Assembly: GCA_036971615.1 (NCBI GenBank)
Contig: JAYKKR010000003.1
Span: forward strand, 930,001 to 994,000
Length of the DNA stretch: 64,000 nt
Direction of reading: 5' to 3'
From: Amyloporia xantha
Lineage: Eukaryota; Basidiomycota; Agaricomycetes; Polyporales; Adustoporiaceae
Part shown: in pieces, positions 10,201 to 23,628 of the stretch
Numbering within the stretch: position 1 is the stretch's first letter
How the letters are laid out: each line of letters starts with the position of its first letter
The notes under the pieces: model-generated
The model's database searches: none
What the model saw: the letters and a program-made list of their open reading frames with translations, nothing else
What the model was told of the DNA's origin: nothing
Position numbers and translations under genes: made by a program

Positions 10201-12681
10201 GATTCGGACGTGACTACTCCAGCACTGCCTGAACAGACTTTCGAGCCAGTGTCCTCAAAGCCAAGCGTAGGCACGCGTGCGACTATCTCGGTGAATGGTG
10301 CGTGTTTGATGCACGATCCATTAATCTTGGACCGAGGGTAGAGTCGTCTCCTTGTAGAAGCACAGCAGACAGGCGGCAGTCTCCAGCTCCAATCACATCT
10401 TCCAAGACTCCAGACCCCCCGATAATCACATTCATCCGCGCCGACACACGCCCACAAAACTCCAGCGCAAGACTGCCGCTTGTCGTCCACCTGTTTGATG
10501 CCTTTCTTCCGCTCATCTGATACCCGACGCTCGGCGCGGGCTGCCCTGTTCTCCATTCAATCCCGCGAGCTGCTCAGAGACCTGTGCCCAGTCCCCATCC
10601 TCAGTTCCCAGTCCCCGATTGCCAGTTTCGGCTCCTAACTTTCCATACTCAGTTCCTGTCATTCTGCCCTTGTCTTTCACCTGAGCAGGCACCCCGTCAT
10701 TCCACCTCGCCTCACCACCCGGCCTGCCGTGTCAGTGACGGCATGTGCGCGGCAAGCAGGCGGCGAACGCATGGTTGGCCTATCTCACTGTGGCAAAGAA
10801 GAAAATGGTTTCGCCAATGTGAAGATAGCAGTCAATAATCAGAGTGGACGATATTGCTGGCTGTCGGCCGTTGTTCGTCTTCGAACGGAGATATGCACGT
10901 CCGAGATGTCCACTCCAGACAGAGCGTCCGACCACGGCAAGGCCGCTGGAGTGTGGGCAAGGCGCGAGGATACGACCCATAGGCGAGCAAAGCGGTTGCA
11001 CACGAGGGTATGGAAAGGTGGGCAACACGCTGGATTGAATGGGGGCCGCCGACGCTGAGTCTCATCTATCATGTATGAGATGTGGGGGAGAGAAGGAACA
11101 AGAGATGATCAATGTTCTGGTTGAGGGCACAGGGAGGAGTACGGACGTGGTCTTGAGTGTACGTGCCAATGCGCCGATACCGGGCTTAGATTTCGGAACA
11201 GGAATGAGCGTAAACTTGTATCGTGCCCCCATCTCGATCGATATCGTTGCTGTGATAAGGCACACCTCTAGCACTACGCACGGGGCGAGCGACGTCCTTC
11301 ATTCCATGTCAGTGGTACGATGCCGTATCACAAGGCCGCGTTCTCTGCGTCGTGGGCGTCGAAACGGGTAGCCCTGAGACAGGCAAGACTCTGGAAGACT
11401 ACGCAGCTTGTGATTCAGCAGGCTGCCAGCAGGTATATTGATGTGTCCGCCTGACCTCTATGGATGAGGTGCAAGGCCGCACTCGAGACAGCTGCGCCCT
11501 CCATGATGTGCTTTCTGGAGTGGCCGGCGTGAGACGTAGGCAACGCGTCAGAATGTCTACCTCGACGCAGAAGCTTGGTTCTGCATGAGGCCAGTCGGAG
11601 AGTCAGGCTGGCGAGACGCGATCACGTCGGCGGTTTGTAAATTCAGGGAAGGGAATAGTCGCGCTGGTAGGCGGAATGAAAATGTAGGCCGGAGTGAAAA
11701 CTTCACACATGGCAATGTTGCTCTCCATTACTGGGATGCGCCGTCTTCAATCTTCTCAATAAACAAAACAACTTTCCGATTTCTAGGAATTTGTCTTCCG
11801 TTAGGCCTACGATACTCGCAATCCTGTCGATGTCCTATGGTTTGGTTCATTACCTCCTTCATCGCTCGCTTCTCATCGGCATGTTTAATAATTGATGTAT
11901 TTTACCCTTTCCAGTGCGTACTGGCCTGTCTATATACACCTATTTCTTGGGCACGTTGACCTCCTTGCAGTCCCCTAAATCTTCCCGATCCGGTTTCATT
12001 AGGCAAGGTGGTGGTATTTGCCTGAGAGCGCTCATGAGCGCCCGCATTCCCATTCCATCTCTGACAACGAGGACCATACTAATCCAGCAACGCCAAAACT
12101 ACTTCTACTAGGCGTCTATACATCCCCTGCTGGCAATCGAACAGATGCTTCTAATTTGTCCTATCAGCAATGATCCCTCCTGCCATCACGGCCCAGGTGA
12201 GGCTTTGATTGACTTGCGTCGTGGAACGAACAACGCAAGGCTGATATCGGTCGTCTACGTCTACTTCATCCCTATGGCCAGCTACGTGTCGTATTTGAAT
12301 GGAAGGTTATCTGGCTTTGTTATTCGCACTTGCTCTGAGTTCTTGTCCGGCAGCCCTGTCCTTTAAGCTTTCGGACAAGTTTTGATATACCACTCGAATA
12401 ACACTGTGATCGCATTCTAGTCTCATTCTCACAGACATCGGACGGAACACACATGTATCAAACACGGACGAGGGGATCAGCCGTTGTATTGGGGCACTGC
12501 TGTGGCTGTGGAAACACGGCTGATATGATGAAAACGAAAACAATACCATCAGATCAGAATGGTATGTGGGTATTTAGTCCGGGACTATCAACACCCGTAT
12601 TGACCTTTTCCTGAGTCTGACCCTCTCACTCGCCGTCTAGATACCGTTTGCAAGTTACATTGATAAACTGCCAGAGCTATT
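10201..12681. other. Long stretch without a recognised gene
   Basis: Many overlapping open frames of 60-140 codons on both strands and no family motif. From about 10564 to 10730 the plus strand is strikingly pyrimidine-rich with CAGTCCCC/CAGTTCC-like repeats, which resembles the CT-rich blocks seen in fungal promoters. Possible coding pieces (11062-11274 minus, 11914-12111 plus) could not be chained into a gene. Confidence 0.35.
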
Positions 12682-15218
12682 ATGCCTCCAGCAAAGCTAC
12701 CTCGTTCAAACCAGCTCCGAGCGCGACGCTCGTTTGCGACAGCAGTGTCGCGGCCACCGTTGAGTGGGTTGAACCCAATTGCACGCGCGAAGGCGGAGCA
12801 GATTTCTGCAAAGTGGAAAGGGACAAGTGCGACTGGAGAGAACACCAAGAACTTCATAGGCGGCGAGTTTGTGGAGAGCAAGGCAACGTCCTGGATTGAT
12901 GTCGTAGACCCGGTGTGTGAGCAGTCGTCGGCAAAGGGAAGGTGTAACTCATCATGAATTCTTACTCACGTTGCAGGCAACACAAGCGCTGTTGACGCGC
13001 GTGCCAGAGACGACCAGCGCTGAATTTGATCAAGCGGTCTCAGCCGCGTCAGAAGCGTTCAAGACTTGGGGTCGCACAAGTGTCGTTACACGTCAGCGTT
13101 TCGCATTAGAGTACGTGCCGTCAAAAATCTCAATCAATGCATCTATATGTAATCTTGATATCAGCCTAGCGCACATACTACGTCAAAATGCGGATGCCAT
13201 TGCGGATAGCATCGTTTTAGAGCAGGGAAAGATTCTCACAGGTATGTATGTTAACTGAATAGTCGTGACGTTCGCTGAAATATTGTAGATGCACACGATG
13301 ACCTATTTTTGGGCTTGCAGGTCGTTGAGACAGCCTCCAACGTCCCGACCGCGCTACTGGGAGATACCATCGAAGGTGAGAATATATTTTTGATACTCCT
13401 ATGCACCCATGACCATCTCATTTGTCCTTCAAGTGACGAAGGATATGGATACATCGACGCGAAGATTGCCACTGGGTGTTTGTGCAAGGTGCTATTCCAT
13501 TTCATGCGTGAATATAACTCTCTGAAACTCTTTTAGCATTGCACCCTTCAACTACCCAGCGTGAGTCATACATCGGAAACTGGCTAACGTCGATCGCTTA
13601 TATGTAATCTAGAATGATCCCACTATGGACCCTCCCTCAGGCTATTACAACAGGCAATACAATGATACTTAAGCCCTCCGAACGTGATCCTGGTGCAGCG
13701 ATGATGATTGCGGAACTCTGCCAACGTGTTGGTCTACCCGATGGCGTGTTGAATGTGGTCCATGGGACATTGCCGACTGTCAACGCTATCTGTGACCATC
13801 CGTCCATCAAGACTGTCAGTTTTGTTGGCGGCAATCGTGCAGGAAAACATATCTATGACAGGTGAGATCGAGCATGAAACTCCTGCAGAAGAAAGCTGAC
13901 GGACGTGTAGAGGTCGGAAGTCCGGCAAGCGTGTCCAGGTGCTAAGCATCGCTTGTTGATAGTAAGACTAGGGACTGAATTTGCGCCCACAGTGCAATAT
14001 GGGGGCCAAGAATCATGTGGTTCTGATGCCAGACGGTGCGTTCTCTGTCGGCTGAAAGGGACAAGTACGAATGTTTAATTTTGTCATACAGCGAACAAGA
14101 ATCATGCACTTAACTCAATAATCGGAGGAGCATTTGGCGGTGGGCTCCTACTTCATGCAATGCCTGCCTCATCCACTTGATTGACTCGCGATTCGTTGTT
14201 GGCAGCTGCTGGTCAGCGTTGCATGTCCATTTCTGTCGGTGAGTTCTCATGGCTCCTGGATATGACGCGAGCTGCGTGTTAATTCCTCGCATAGTTCTGT
14301 TGATCGGCGACACTCAGGACTGGCTGCCGGAATTGGTCGAGCGTGCGAAGGCACTCACTGTGAATCAGGGTTTTGAGAAAGGGGTGGACTTGTGCGTGGT
14401 TCTGATTTGACCCATCCTGCTGACAGATCTGAATGATATATGAAGTGGTCCCTTGATCTCGCCTGCTGCGAAGCGGCGAGTCACGGAGATCATCACTTCT
14501 GCGGAAGAGCAGGGTGGGAAGATCATTCTGGACGGGCGTGGACTGGAAGTACCTGGTTATCCTGATGGTAACTGGGTGGGTCCGACCATAATTGAGGCGG
14601 GCGTCGATACGCGTTGTTACCGGTATGTTGTCTGCTAGATAACTCCAATGTGAGACTTTTTGATGATGCTACGACAGAGAGGAGATATTTGGCCCAGTCC
14701 TTGTCGTGATGAAGGCCGACACTCTCGACGAGGCCCTCGCGGTAATTAATGCCAATCCGTACGGCAATGGAACAGCGATCTTCACACAGAGTGGAGTAAC
14801 TGCCAGGAAGTTTGAGAGCGAGGCCGAGGCCGGGCAGGTGGGCATTAATGTGCCTATTCCTGTTGGCTTGCCAATGTTCTCCTGGACTGGTAACAAGGTA
14901 TATATATATATATATGATTACGTCAACATGTAAATGTTCATTGACGTTGTTCCAGGCGAGCTTCCTAGGTGACCTGCCTTTCTACGCACGGGGGTAAGTA
15001 GACAGACATTGCAATATTTACCGGAGTGTTAATTTACTTCTTTTCCTCATAGTGGAGAAGCATTCTACACACAAACCAAGGTGAGCTAGATTCTTCCCCG
15101 CTGTTGAACGAACTACTCAATGAGACTCAATACTCAGACGACGACGACGTTGTGGAGAGCCGAAGATCCCACTGAGAACACGGGAAAGGCAAGCGTAGCC
15201 ATGCCGACCCATCACTAA
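12682..15218 (+). CDS. Methylmalonate-semialdehyde dehydrogenase-like (CoA-acylating aldehyde dehydrogenase)
   Basis: Probably oxidises (methyl)malonate semialdehyde to acetyl/propionyl-CoA in valine, beta-alanine or inositol breakdown, in mitochondria. The ATG at 12682 opens an Arg/Ser/Ala-rich leader ([11 protein letters not shown]) that looks like a mitochondrial presequence. The order of motifs follows the ALDH6 family: [11 protein letters not shown], then IAPFNYPA and [20 protein letters not shown] (13614 on), [20 protein letters not shown] and GKRVQ. After these come [14 protein letters not shown] and the catalytic block [15 protein letters not shown], whose cysteine codon follows the intron ending at 14206. 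[48 protein letters not shown] and FYTQTKT complete it, with TAA at 15216-15218. About a dozen introns; one carries a short (TA)n run near 14899-14915. It is convergent with the alcohol oxidase gene. No lesion was found. Confidence 0.88.
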
Positions 15219-15813
15219 GGCGACCCACACGATGAAGGGAGATTGTAATAATTTATGTTGCAACATTTATAGTTGACCAACCGTCAGCGGCACTATCTCT
15301 TATTCGGTGCATGTATTCTTCGGAATGTACGGTGATGGATCGGGAAATCTCACCGTATGAAACCACTGTATTAGATTACAATTTGTAGAGTTGTACAATG
15401 TACAAGAGGAACCTGTGTAGCCACGAAGTGACCCATTACACCAACTGGTTGATATTTCGACGTGCAACTCTTTGCAGCTTGGCTGCGTCCGGCTCGGTGG
15501 CTTACCGCACATTACTCTGGCACACGCGTGAATGCCAGACCCTCTAAGTCTATTGTCTGCGGCATCGCAGCATTCTCGAGCTTTACTTGACACCTTCACC
15601 CAACATGCATCCAGACAGGCGGGACAGGCGATCACAATCTGCTGTCCCTAATATCATAAAATTTGAACTTCATAATTATCATTACAATGGCATCTTGGAC
15701 GAGAAATGTGAGAGTGCGCTGAGTGTCGGCCCTCATTAGCAATTACGTATGACTACATGTAAGCCACCGGACACCAGCCTCTATTGGAAAGATGGATTAC
15801 TGGACGAAGCAAT
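15219..15813. other. Intergenic, convergent 3' ends
   Basis: Lies between the stop codons of the aldehyde dehydrogenase and the alcohol oxidase. The open frame at 15300-15635 (-) shows no recognisable motif. Confidence 0.4.
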
Positions 15814-18419
15814 TTAGATCGTGAGCCCAAGCTCGGCTCCGATAATGACCGCCGCCTTCTCGCCAATGCCGAGGGCAGTGGAGTATGTATTCTGTCAACG
15901 TAACATAAGTTATTGGTGATGCTGGAAAAACGGACAAACAGTACTTACGGCTCCGACATTGGAAGGTGCGATTGACATGTCTGTATGAGAAGTCAGCATG
16001 TGAACGTAACCGTTGGTATACTACTAGTAGTCAGTCGGATGACATACCGGCTACCTTCAATCCTTTGACCCCATAAACGTTCAGTTTCGAGTCCACCACG
16101 CCATTTTGCTTGCGGGGCTTCATCGCACAAGTACCTAGCTGTGAATAGTCAAGTCAATGGGCTAGTATTGAAATTGGAAACACATGTCCTACCGCATGCC
16201 ACATGGGCGCAACAGCTTCCCGGTGCCAAGCATCGATTATCGCATCATCTTCAGCTGTATAATTTATCGGCGGAGCAGAGACTTCCGTAGGTTGAGCGAC
16301 AGGTCGGACAGCCGCTGCGCTGCTGGCAGGGAAGGCAGGGTGTGCTCCTTCGTACTCTCCGCGGTGCACAGGCATCCGGCGAGCAATCTCGCGACCTTTC
16401 TTGTATCCCCATCTCAGAGCCGGGAAATCCTCTTTACTTGAGGAACATGTATAAGGAAGTGACGTTCAACGAGATATTTGCTTGAGACATACATGTTGAC
16501 AATTTTAGGGTCAAAGTCCGGCGGAGCATCGACGTCTTCGGCATCGGTGATATGCAGATACCCAACTGCAGTCGAGTACCAAATGGCATAAGCGATGGTG
16601 TAGTACTTGCGAGGAGGAATTCCCATGGGATTGCCGATGAACCTGTGCAGATGTAAGATGTGAGCGAGCAAGCACGTCACCATAGAGACATATGTTACCC
16701 AGCCGAAGTTGACAAGAACAGAACAGGCTTGTCAGGCGCATTCACAAAGTACTGTTCCCATCGTTTCCGGAAATCTGGACCAAGGGCTTCCATATCCTCG
16801 GGGAAGGGCCGTAGCTTCGCACCCGCCTCCACACCACTGCATATCGAAATATGAGCGGTGCCTTTTTTGAATTCTGTTCACGATCGCAAAGACTTACTTG
16901 TGGGCCAGCATGCCTGTTCCATCTTGCATCCATTGAGCACCCCATTCTGCCGGTGAAGATGGATGTTCAGCTGCCGCCCAACAATCAACGTCAACTGGGT
17001 CCTCACTCTGCAACTCATCCGGGTTCCCCTGCACAATCCCATCAATGGTATCGGCCGAATCATCCACAAAATACTGAGAGAACACGATCGCATGATCTGA
17101 ACGTATGGCTTGTGTAAATCCCACTTTCCACTAGCAGGCTTTCGATGGTGCGCACCCTGGTAGTTCTCTCCGACGCCGGGAAGGTCAGACAGAGGCTTGA
17201 TTCCGAGCTTACTTAGACGCTCTGCTGCTCCGATGCCGGACCGCTCGAGGACAGCAGGTGATCCGAAAGCGCCGGCAGAAAGCACTACGAGCTTTTTCGC
17301 AGTGGCGACCTGAGCGACCTTTTCCTCATCGGGGTGGAAACGTGGGTTCGGTAGGAACTCAACGCCAGAGGCACGATCACCCCTGCCGATTTGTATGTCA
17401 GGTCCATGTATAGATGGAAAAGGACATTTCTGGACGTACTCAAAAAGGATCCGCTTGACCTGGTAACCTGTCATGATATCGAGACCTGTCGTTGCCGCGT
17501 TTGCATAGATATAGTGATGCGGGACGTCTTGTCGTTTCCCGGTCTTTCCATCTATCCATCTGAACACACATCAGACCCCTTAACTGCGCGGGTAACGACC
17601 CGCGCTAGCCACTCACTTTGCCCATCTCTGCAATTCCGAGTCAGCTTATAGGAACTTCAGAGCCTCCGACTCACACTCACTGCATAAGCATTAGACTGCT
17701 TCAGATCTTGGATATCGTCTAGCACCGGGCGTTCCTTGTCTATCTTGGACGCGACATCGAGGAATTGCTTCCCCACCTCAGCATACATTCCCCCGTACGA
17801 CACTTTAAGAGGGCCGTCGGATCCGTGAGTATCGTTGTCGGGTAAAACCTCGTTCGTTTCTGCCTAAGCTCCGCATCAGCGCTTTGGACATCCACCTCTA
17901 CAAGAAGAGACAACCTTATTCAGCATGGGCAGGAATGAAGCCGATCCCCAGCCCGGGTTGCTGTAGACATTCTCCCAATCGTCATAATCCGACGCAGAGC
18001 CTCTAGTATACATCATGACTGAGACTTCGATCAACACGCTATGCATCGCCATTCGGGTGGACAGACGTACAGTTCACGCTGGAACCCCCACCTAAACACG
18101 AGCCGGAAGGAACGATAGGTGCGCGACCGCCTAGCTCTTCGCATGGCTTGCCAACATGAAATTTCACTGTTTTGCTGGTGGGCAGCAGATGACTCAAGAA
18201 TTTGGCGGGTATGATGTGCTCCAAGTTATCGCGAACAGGAGGCCCAGCTTCTAGGACGAGAATCTTCAAAGTAGGATCTGCGGTCGCCAGACGACCAGCA
18301 ATGACACATCCTGCGGAACCGCCTGCAAATACTTCAGTGCGACGCACGTACGGGAGAACGACGCGAGACGCACCGCCCGCTATGATAACATCATATTCAA
18401 GCTTCTGAGACTCGGACAT
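15814..18419 (-). CDS. GMC oxidoreductase, alcohol (methanol) oxidase type
   Basis: FAD enzyme expected to oxidise short primary alcohols to aldehydes with release of H2O2. After [15 protein letters not shown] a short intron (about 18327-18375) separates the two halves of the dinucleotide-binding motif, giving [14 protein letters not shown]. It continues with [12 protein letters not shown], the alcohol-oxidase signature [40 protein letters not shown], and [20 protein letters not shown] with [11 protein letters not shown]. The active-site block is WHA joined across an intron to [20 protein letters not shown], then [20 protein letters not shown] and TAA at 15814-15816. Start: the ATG at 18419 sits where family members begin; an in-frame ATG at 18455 would add 12 residues. 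The mid-protein region near 16.4-17.1 kb was followed only in part. It is the alcohol oxidase class rather than the secreted aryl-alcohol class, since no signal peptide is seen. Confidence 0.88.
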
Positions 18420-19857
18420 ATCCGATTGTTGCAAATTCAACCAGCTTGCAGCCAAATGATCAGTGGTTGAGGTAATAGAGAAGATCCCCTCGAGCTTATA
18501 TCACTGTCGTTGTCGAAGGACAATTAGATATCGCTCCTTGAGAAGAGATGTGTCAATTTCTGATCCTGTACATACCGGAGGCCTGTAAGATGGAATGACT
18601 CTTTTGCACTCAAATTGATGATCAGCTGCGGTTTCACCGGCGACATCAGCTGCAGGAGCACAGCCCATCCTGTCGTTGCTTGACCATCCAGACCTATCAC
18701 TCGCGGGTTTTTGCTCCTCGGCGTACTGGAATACCGCTGTCTGAAGTCAAAGAGAAATTTACAGTAATTCGAGCCACATCACAGATCTGTCACCCCACTG
18801 GTCCCCTCTGTCAAGCCACAGAGCCATGAGCTGCTAGATTCTGAGAGTTAGGCTATGTGACAGCAGGTTAAAACTGCTCACTCGGTCGAAGATCATAGTG
18901 GCACAACAATTTGCCCCAGACAGACAACCTTCATGGTGATCACATCCACGACTGGAAGATCAGTGGAATGCGTCCATATATGGTGTGAAAGCTGTGATAA
19001 TGCATATGTCTGTACAATTAAGCGCACACCTGACGCAGAGACGGATATCTTGACTCCAAATTGAGTGCTACCGATGTCTAATTTATGTAAGTCTCTGGAC
19101 TTCCGACTTCAGTGTACCCGGTTGCTCCGCGTCAGTGATGCTGTGGGAACGAAATTTGCGGGTCGATGTTCCTGTCAGGGCGATCACGGTCATGGGATTG
19201 GTAAGTCGAAGAGTACAGGTGTGATCCGAGCTGATCTGCCCTCAACAATTCCGGCCAGGTACTCAGTCATGCATCCTTTGTAATGAAATGATGGTGTACA
19301 CACGGTGACAAGCGTCCTTCTTTGCAAGTGGGCAGCTTGATGGCATGCTGTCAAGTGATTCACAAGGCTCCTACGTCTGCCATCTTCAAGTTCGGCAGTT
19401 GTACGTGTATACGAATGATGGAGCAACATGGACAGAGTATCCGCATGAAATTGCCATGGTGAGTTTGGTGACCACTCTGGCAACAGGCAAGTCGAATGCC
19501 GGTCTACAGACTACCATAGGCGTATTTCGGAACAATGCGATCGATCAGATGGGCCACAGTGGTTCGGCTAGTGGGCGTCCGTGGGCGCTCCCTACCCCTT
19601 TCTCCGCACTACAGTAAGACTACACTGACCAACACATAAGAGAGACTATCCTCATACCGCAATACCGCTCGGGATATACACACTTTTCATCCAGTCAATG
19701 ACAACTTTATAAAGTTCGTATCGGAATAGACGCGTGGCTCGTCGTCTGGCATCTTCCGCGCCTACAAGAGCGCCTCACAACGGCGTCACGCTCAAGTCCC
19801 GCATCACACTGGAGCCACGTTTCCTTCCGAGTTTCTCATGATAAGGTGGCCTTTGGG
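18420..19857. other. Upstream region and unassigned DNA
   Basis: Holds the presumed promoter of the alcohol oxidase (a TATA-like ATATAAG on the minus strand near 18497). The plus-strand open frames at 19065-19283 and 19345-19617 have no recognisable motif. Confidence 0.35.
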
Positions 19858-20456
19858 AGGAGTCTACGGTCGATTGGTCGGGTTCGATTGGCGCCCGCCG
19901 ATAGTCGCGCGTCACGGCGGACAAGTCACGGCGTGTCGGTAGTGAGTAAATACCAGAGTAATAATAACAGCCTTTGGCCCAATCTCGCAAGATAAGACTG
20001 CCGGCCATGGTTTTGTTCCATAAATGGAAAATGTCGGCGGTGCTGGGTGTGCGAAGAGGGCCACTGTTCGCCCGTCCGAGGGAGACCACCCGAGCGCAGT
20101 GAGGGAGGGTAAGGCACAATAAAGCCTTGTTCGTCGTTCGCGCATTTAATGAAATAAGGTGTAGTATTGGGACTAGGCGGCTTCATACAACAAGCCTTTC
20201 AAAGTCACTGCCTTTATTACAAGAACCTTCAAATTTAGACAACTCTGTCTACTTAATTTGTATGCTACAATTGATTTACCTACTTAAAATGCCATAAATA
20301 GACTTATTAGTATATAAAATAAGCTGGCCTAAGGGTTTTTCAAGACAAATTGCATGACTGGAAAAGGGTAAACGTGACTTGTGCCCGTTGTTGTGACGCG
20401 CGACTATCTACGCGCGCCAATCGAATCCGACCAATCGACCCCCCCCTCCTTTGGGA
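19858..20456. mobile_element. Inverted-repeat (MITE-like) element
   Basis: The arm at about 19858-19930, reverse complemented, matches the arm at 20371-20456. Shared blocks in order are CGTGACTTG, GTGACGCGCGACTATC, GCGCCAATCGAA, CCGACCAATCGACC and CTCC. The arms are about 75-85 bases long with several differences. The interior (19931-20370) has no transposase frame and turns AT-rich after about 20200. No target-site duplication could be fixed, so the outer borders are approximate. Confidence 0.6.
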
Positions 20457-21641
20457 GCTCTCATCATCCCAATCAAACCTTCTTGAAAGCCCCTTTGAGA
20501 CTGGCGGGGCCGATGCAGTTTCGCGAGGCATCTGAGTATCTGCAATTCGCGGTGACGCCGGAACGCTCAAGGCGAGTCGTGCGCCGCTGTGGAGAGCTTA
20601 CAGTCTTCATAAAAATGCATTTGGGTTGAAGAGACCGTGTCTGACACCGTGAGTTCTTTCTTGACCACTCGGCGGCGAATCGACTGCCTCACCGACGGCC
20701 TCGCATCTGCTTGGTGCAGCGCCGAGGCGTTCTCAGAAGTCATGACATGATCCGCTGTCAGTCCTGTAAGTACACTTCCCCGTGCAGATTGACAGGTTGA
20801 TGACAGCTGCCTTCGTACTAGGGTCAGAAGGGCGCACACTAGTGTCTGGAGTAATCAGGACTTTGCTTCGACACTCGGATGGTTTAGCTGTGCTGAGGGG
20901 CTCTTTCATGCATCCTGAAGGTTGCCTGCATCCGTACTAATGAGCATCCGGGATGGCAATGTTTTGAATCCATGACGGCTAGGTCCAGACAGCCGTCAGA
21001 ATGGATGCCGCCAATCACAGATCGCTGCAGTAAGTGTCTCCGATGTGCAACGATGAGTATTTGGAATTTGTGCTTAGTATTGTGCAATGGAGTCAGGTGG
21101 CCTCAGCCGCTCCCACAGGCCCTTCAACACATTCACTACTATTCGACTTTTTGAGCCATGTTACTGTTCGCGGTCAACGCCGGTGGACTTCTAGGCCTAG
21201 CTCCAAGTCTGATTGGAGAGCAACATTCTGATCGGTTTATATACCGCCAGGTGAGCTCTACTCTCATACCAGTTGACATTCTGTAAGCATGCAATTTTGG
21301 CCCGGACTTTGATTAGCTAGATTGGCATGGTTTGATGGTGTCATGCTGCGCCTGTATTCTGATCCTTATCTTCACCTGTCTATTTTGGACGCTGATGGGT
21401 TTGATCAACTGTTTCGGATCGGCCATCGCGAGGGCGGGAAGCAGGTAGATACAACCTATAGCAGGCGTTTTCGGCGGAGAGCGTTCCACCAATGAGTGCC
21501 ATGAGAACGCGTGCATTGAATCCGGTCATTGGGAGACACTGCTTCGATGTCATCTGTGTCATATAACCAGAGCGGCTACCTAGTCCAGCCCTCCCTCGTC
21601 TTCTCTCCTTTGGCCTCCTTGTTTCATTTGCGTGACTGACC
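20457..21641. other. No recognised gene
   Basis: Open frames of at most about 90 codons on both strands and none with a known motif. The right end is the upstream region of the DUF6534-type gene that starts at 21642. Confidence 0.35.
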
Positions 21642-23628
21642 ATGGTAGCATTAAACACGCCCGCTGAGATTGCTCAGTTCATGTGAGTGCTCTCAAGCCT
21701 CGTTGCTAGATGAGAATGCTGATAACAGTCGACCCAGTCCCGGCCCTTGCTTGGCCGGCGTGTTCATGAATATCATGTACGCAATGATGAGTATCGATCG
21801 ATGGCAAACCTCCTAACGGATATGTACTACAAGGCTCTACGGTGTCATGCTCACGCAGACATTCTACTACTTTTCAACATATAGACGGTTTGTTGTTCCT
21901 CCCCTTCAGTGTGCTTTTGCTGAGTGATTGTGTAGCGATCAGCGCTGGATTAAATTATATGTGCGTAATTGTTATTGCATGGTCGCACCATTCCATTCAC
22001 GCAGACTCTGGACATGTAGGTCGGGCTCCTTTTCTTTGCCGACACTCTCAATACGATTTTCAACATCTGGTGGGCCTATAACGCCCTGATCAACAACTTC
22101 GGTGCGTAAAGTCCCCACCTGCCCAACTTACATGATCTCACTCATTCTCATATATCGATATATTTTATAGGGAACGTAAACACCATCTTGGTGGCCGATT
22201 GGCGTGAGCACTCCTGACTTTCTGCTTTATCCATTTCTGATTACTTTCTTCTGCTAGGCTTCCAAACACGTGAGAGATGACAATCATTTTGATCTTGCGA
22301 TAGTTATACTGAGGATAGTTCAAACACACAGAGATCGCACTCACTGTACGCAGTGCTCGCTCCGCTCTAAAAGCATATAGTTGATGACTCACTTACGTGC
22401 GTTTGGCTTAGGGCGTCATCTCCGGACAAGTTCAAGGGTTCTATGCATGGCGACTTCACAAACTCAATGCGCACAAGTGGGTGGTCGGTCCCATTTATGT
22501 GCTCTCAGTCGTCACCTTCTGTACGTTTTGTGCCTGTTTGAGAAGTCCTACCACCTGACTAAATGTGCACGCACCTCGATTGATTCTCCTCGTAGTGGGC
22601 GCTATTGGTACAACAATTAACATGGCCATCAAACCCCACTTCCTGTTGTTCGCACACTACAAGGTATGTGCAGTGATTAGTGGAAGAGTATAACGCGTAT
22701 TCACGAATAGTGCAGGAGATCGTCTTGACGTGGTTGATATCGTCAGTTCTTAACGATGTTTCTATTGCAACCGCTATTACGTGGCAGTTGGTATGTGGCT
22801 CATTTACCTCCCTAGAGCATGGTTCAGTCTTGCCAACTATCCCCTGGTTTAGAAAAACAGTCGCACCGGTCACTCTCATACGGACACAGTCATTTCAAGG
22901 ATTATCCAAAGTTTGTAGAGGTCTTCGTTGTAAAGCAGAAGCGCTTGCTGACCCATATCTCAGTCACCATGTCAAACGGATTGATGACGGCAGCGTTTGC
23001 CCTGGCAGATATCATTGCGTTCGTATCGTCCGTAAGTGTACCACTTGCTCTTACTTCACTTGCAGTATGCTGATGAGCCGGCCATAGAGCGGAGGCTTGC
23101 ACATGGGTAATATACATACACTTGATACTGTTGAATTAGACTGATTCCGTGTTCATTTGAATAGCGTTCAATTTTGTCCTGACCAAGCTGTAAGCCTCCG
23201 AGATGTCTCCCCCTGTTCTATCGCGCTGATTTATCATCAGCTACGGTAACTCAGTTCTGACTACCCTCAACTCCCGTTCAATATTACTTCCTCACAACGA
23301 TGGCATCATGAATGCCTCGATTGCCCCAGTACGTGGTACCAATCTGGGGTCGGAGACAACTTAATGAGGTTGATGAATAACAGAGCGCCGATATGGGTGA
23401 GTTCAGATCCAAGAGCAACATGAATATGTCCAAGGTATCCCGAGCCCAGGTGTGTTCCATTTACCCTCATAGGGTGAAGCATATTCTCATCTTCTCCTGC
23501 TATTGCAGGTCGTTGTAAACGTCGAGACACACCAGATGGCGGATATTGAAAGCGTTTCTGGAAAGGGCGAAGTTGACTGGAACGATGACCACTCCTATGG
23601 CAAAGCCAGCAGTGGTAGTGTTATGTAG
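21642..23628 (+). CDS. DUF6534-type multi-pass membrane protein (copy A2)
   Basis: Function unknown; closest to the gene at 1.1-3.1 kb, sharing intron positions. Exon 1 MVALNTPAEIAQF joins to PCLAGVFMNIM, then LYGVMLTQTFYYFSTYRR, DQRWIKLY and GLLFFADTLNTIFNIWWAYN. GVISGQVQGFYAWRLHKLNA, GTTINMAIKPHFLLFAHYK, IVLTWLISSVLNDVSIATAI and TMSNGLMTAAFALADIIAFV follow. After these come FNFVLTKL, YGNSVLTTLNSR and the tail VVVNVETHQMADIESVSGKG, ending with TAG at 23626-23628. The tail after LNSR is acidic and glycine/serine-rich, like that of copy A1 (VVVNVETHEMVDVPG). The hydrophobic blocks fit about seven membrane spans. No lesion was found. Confidence 0.78.

Noticed and set aside
14899..14915. (TA)n microsatellite as a regulatory element
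   Set aside because: It lies inside an intron of the aldehyde dehydrogenase gene and is short simple sequence.
16878..17567. 229-codon open frame as a separate gene
   Set aside because: It is an inner part of the alcohol oxidase gene read through its introns.
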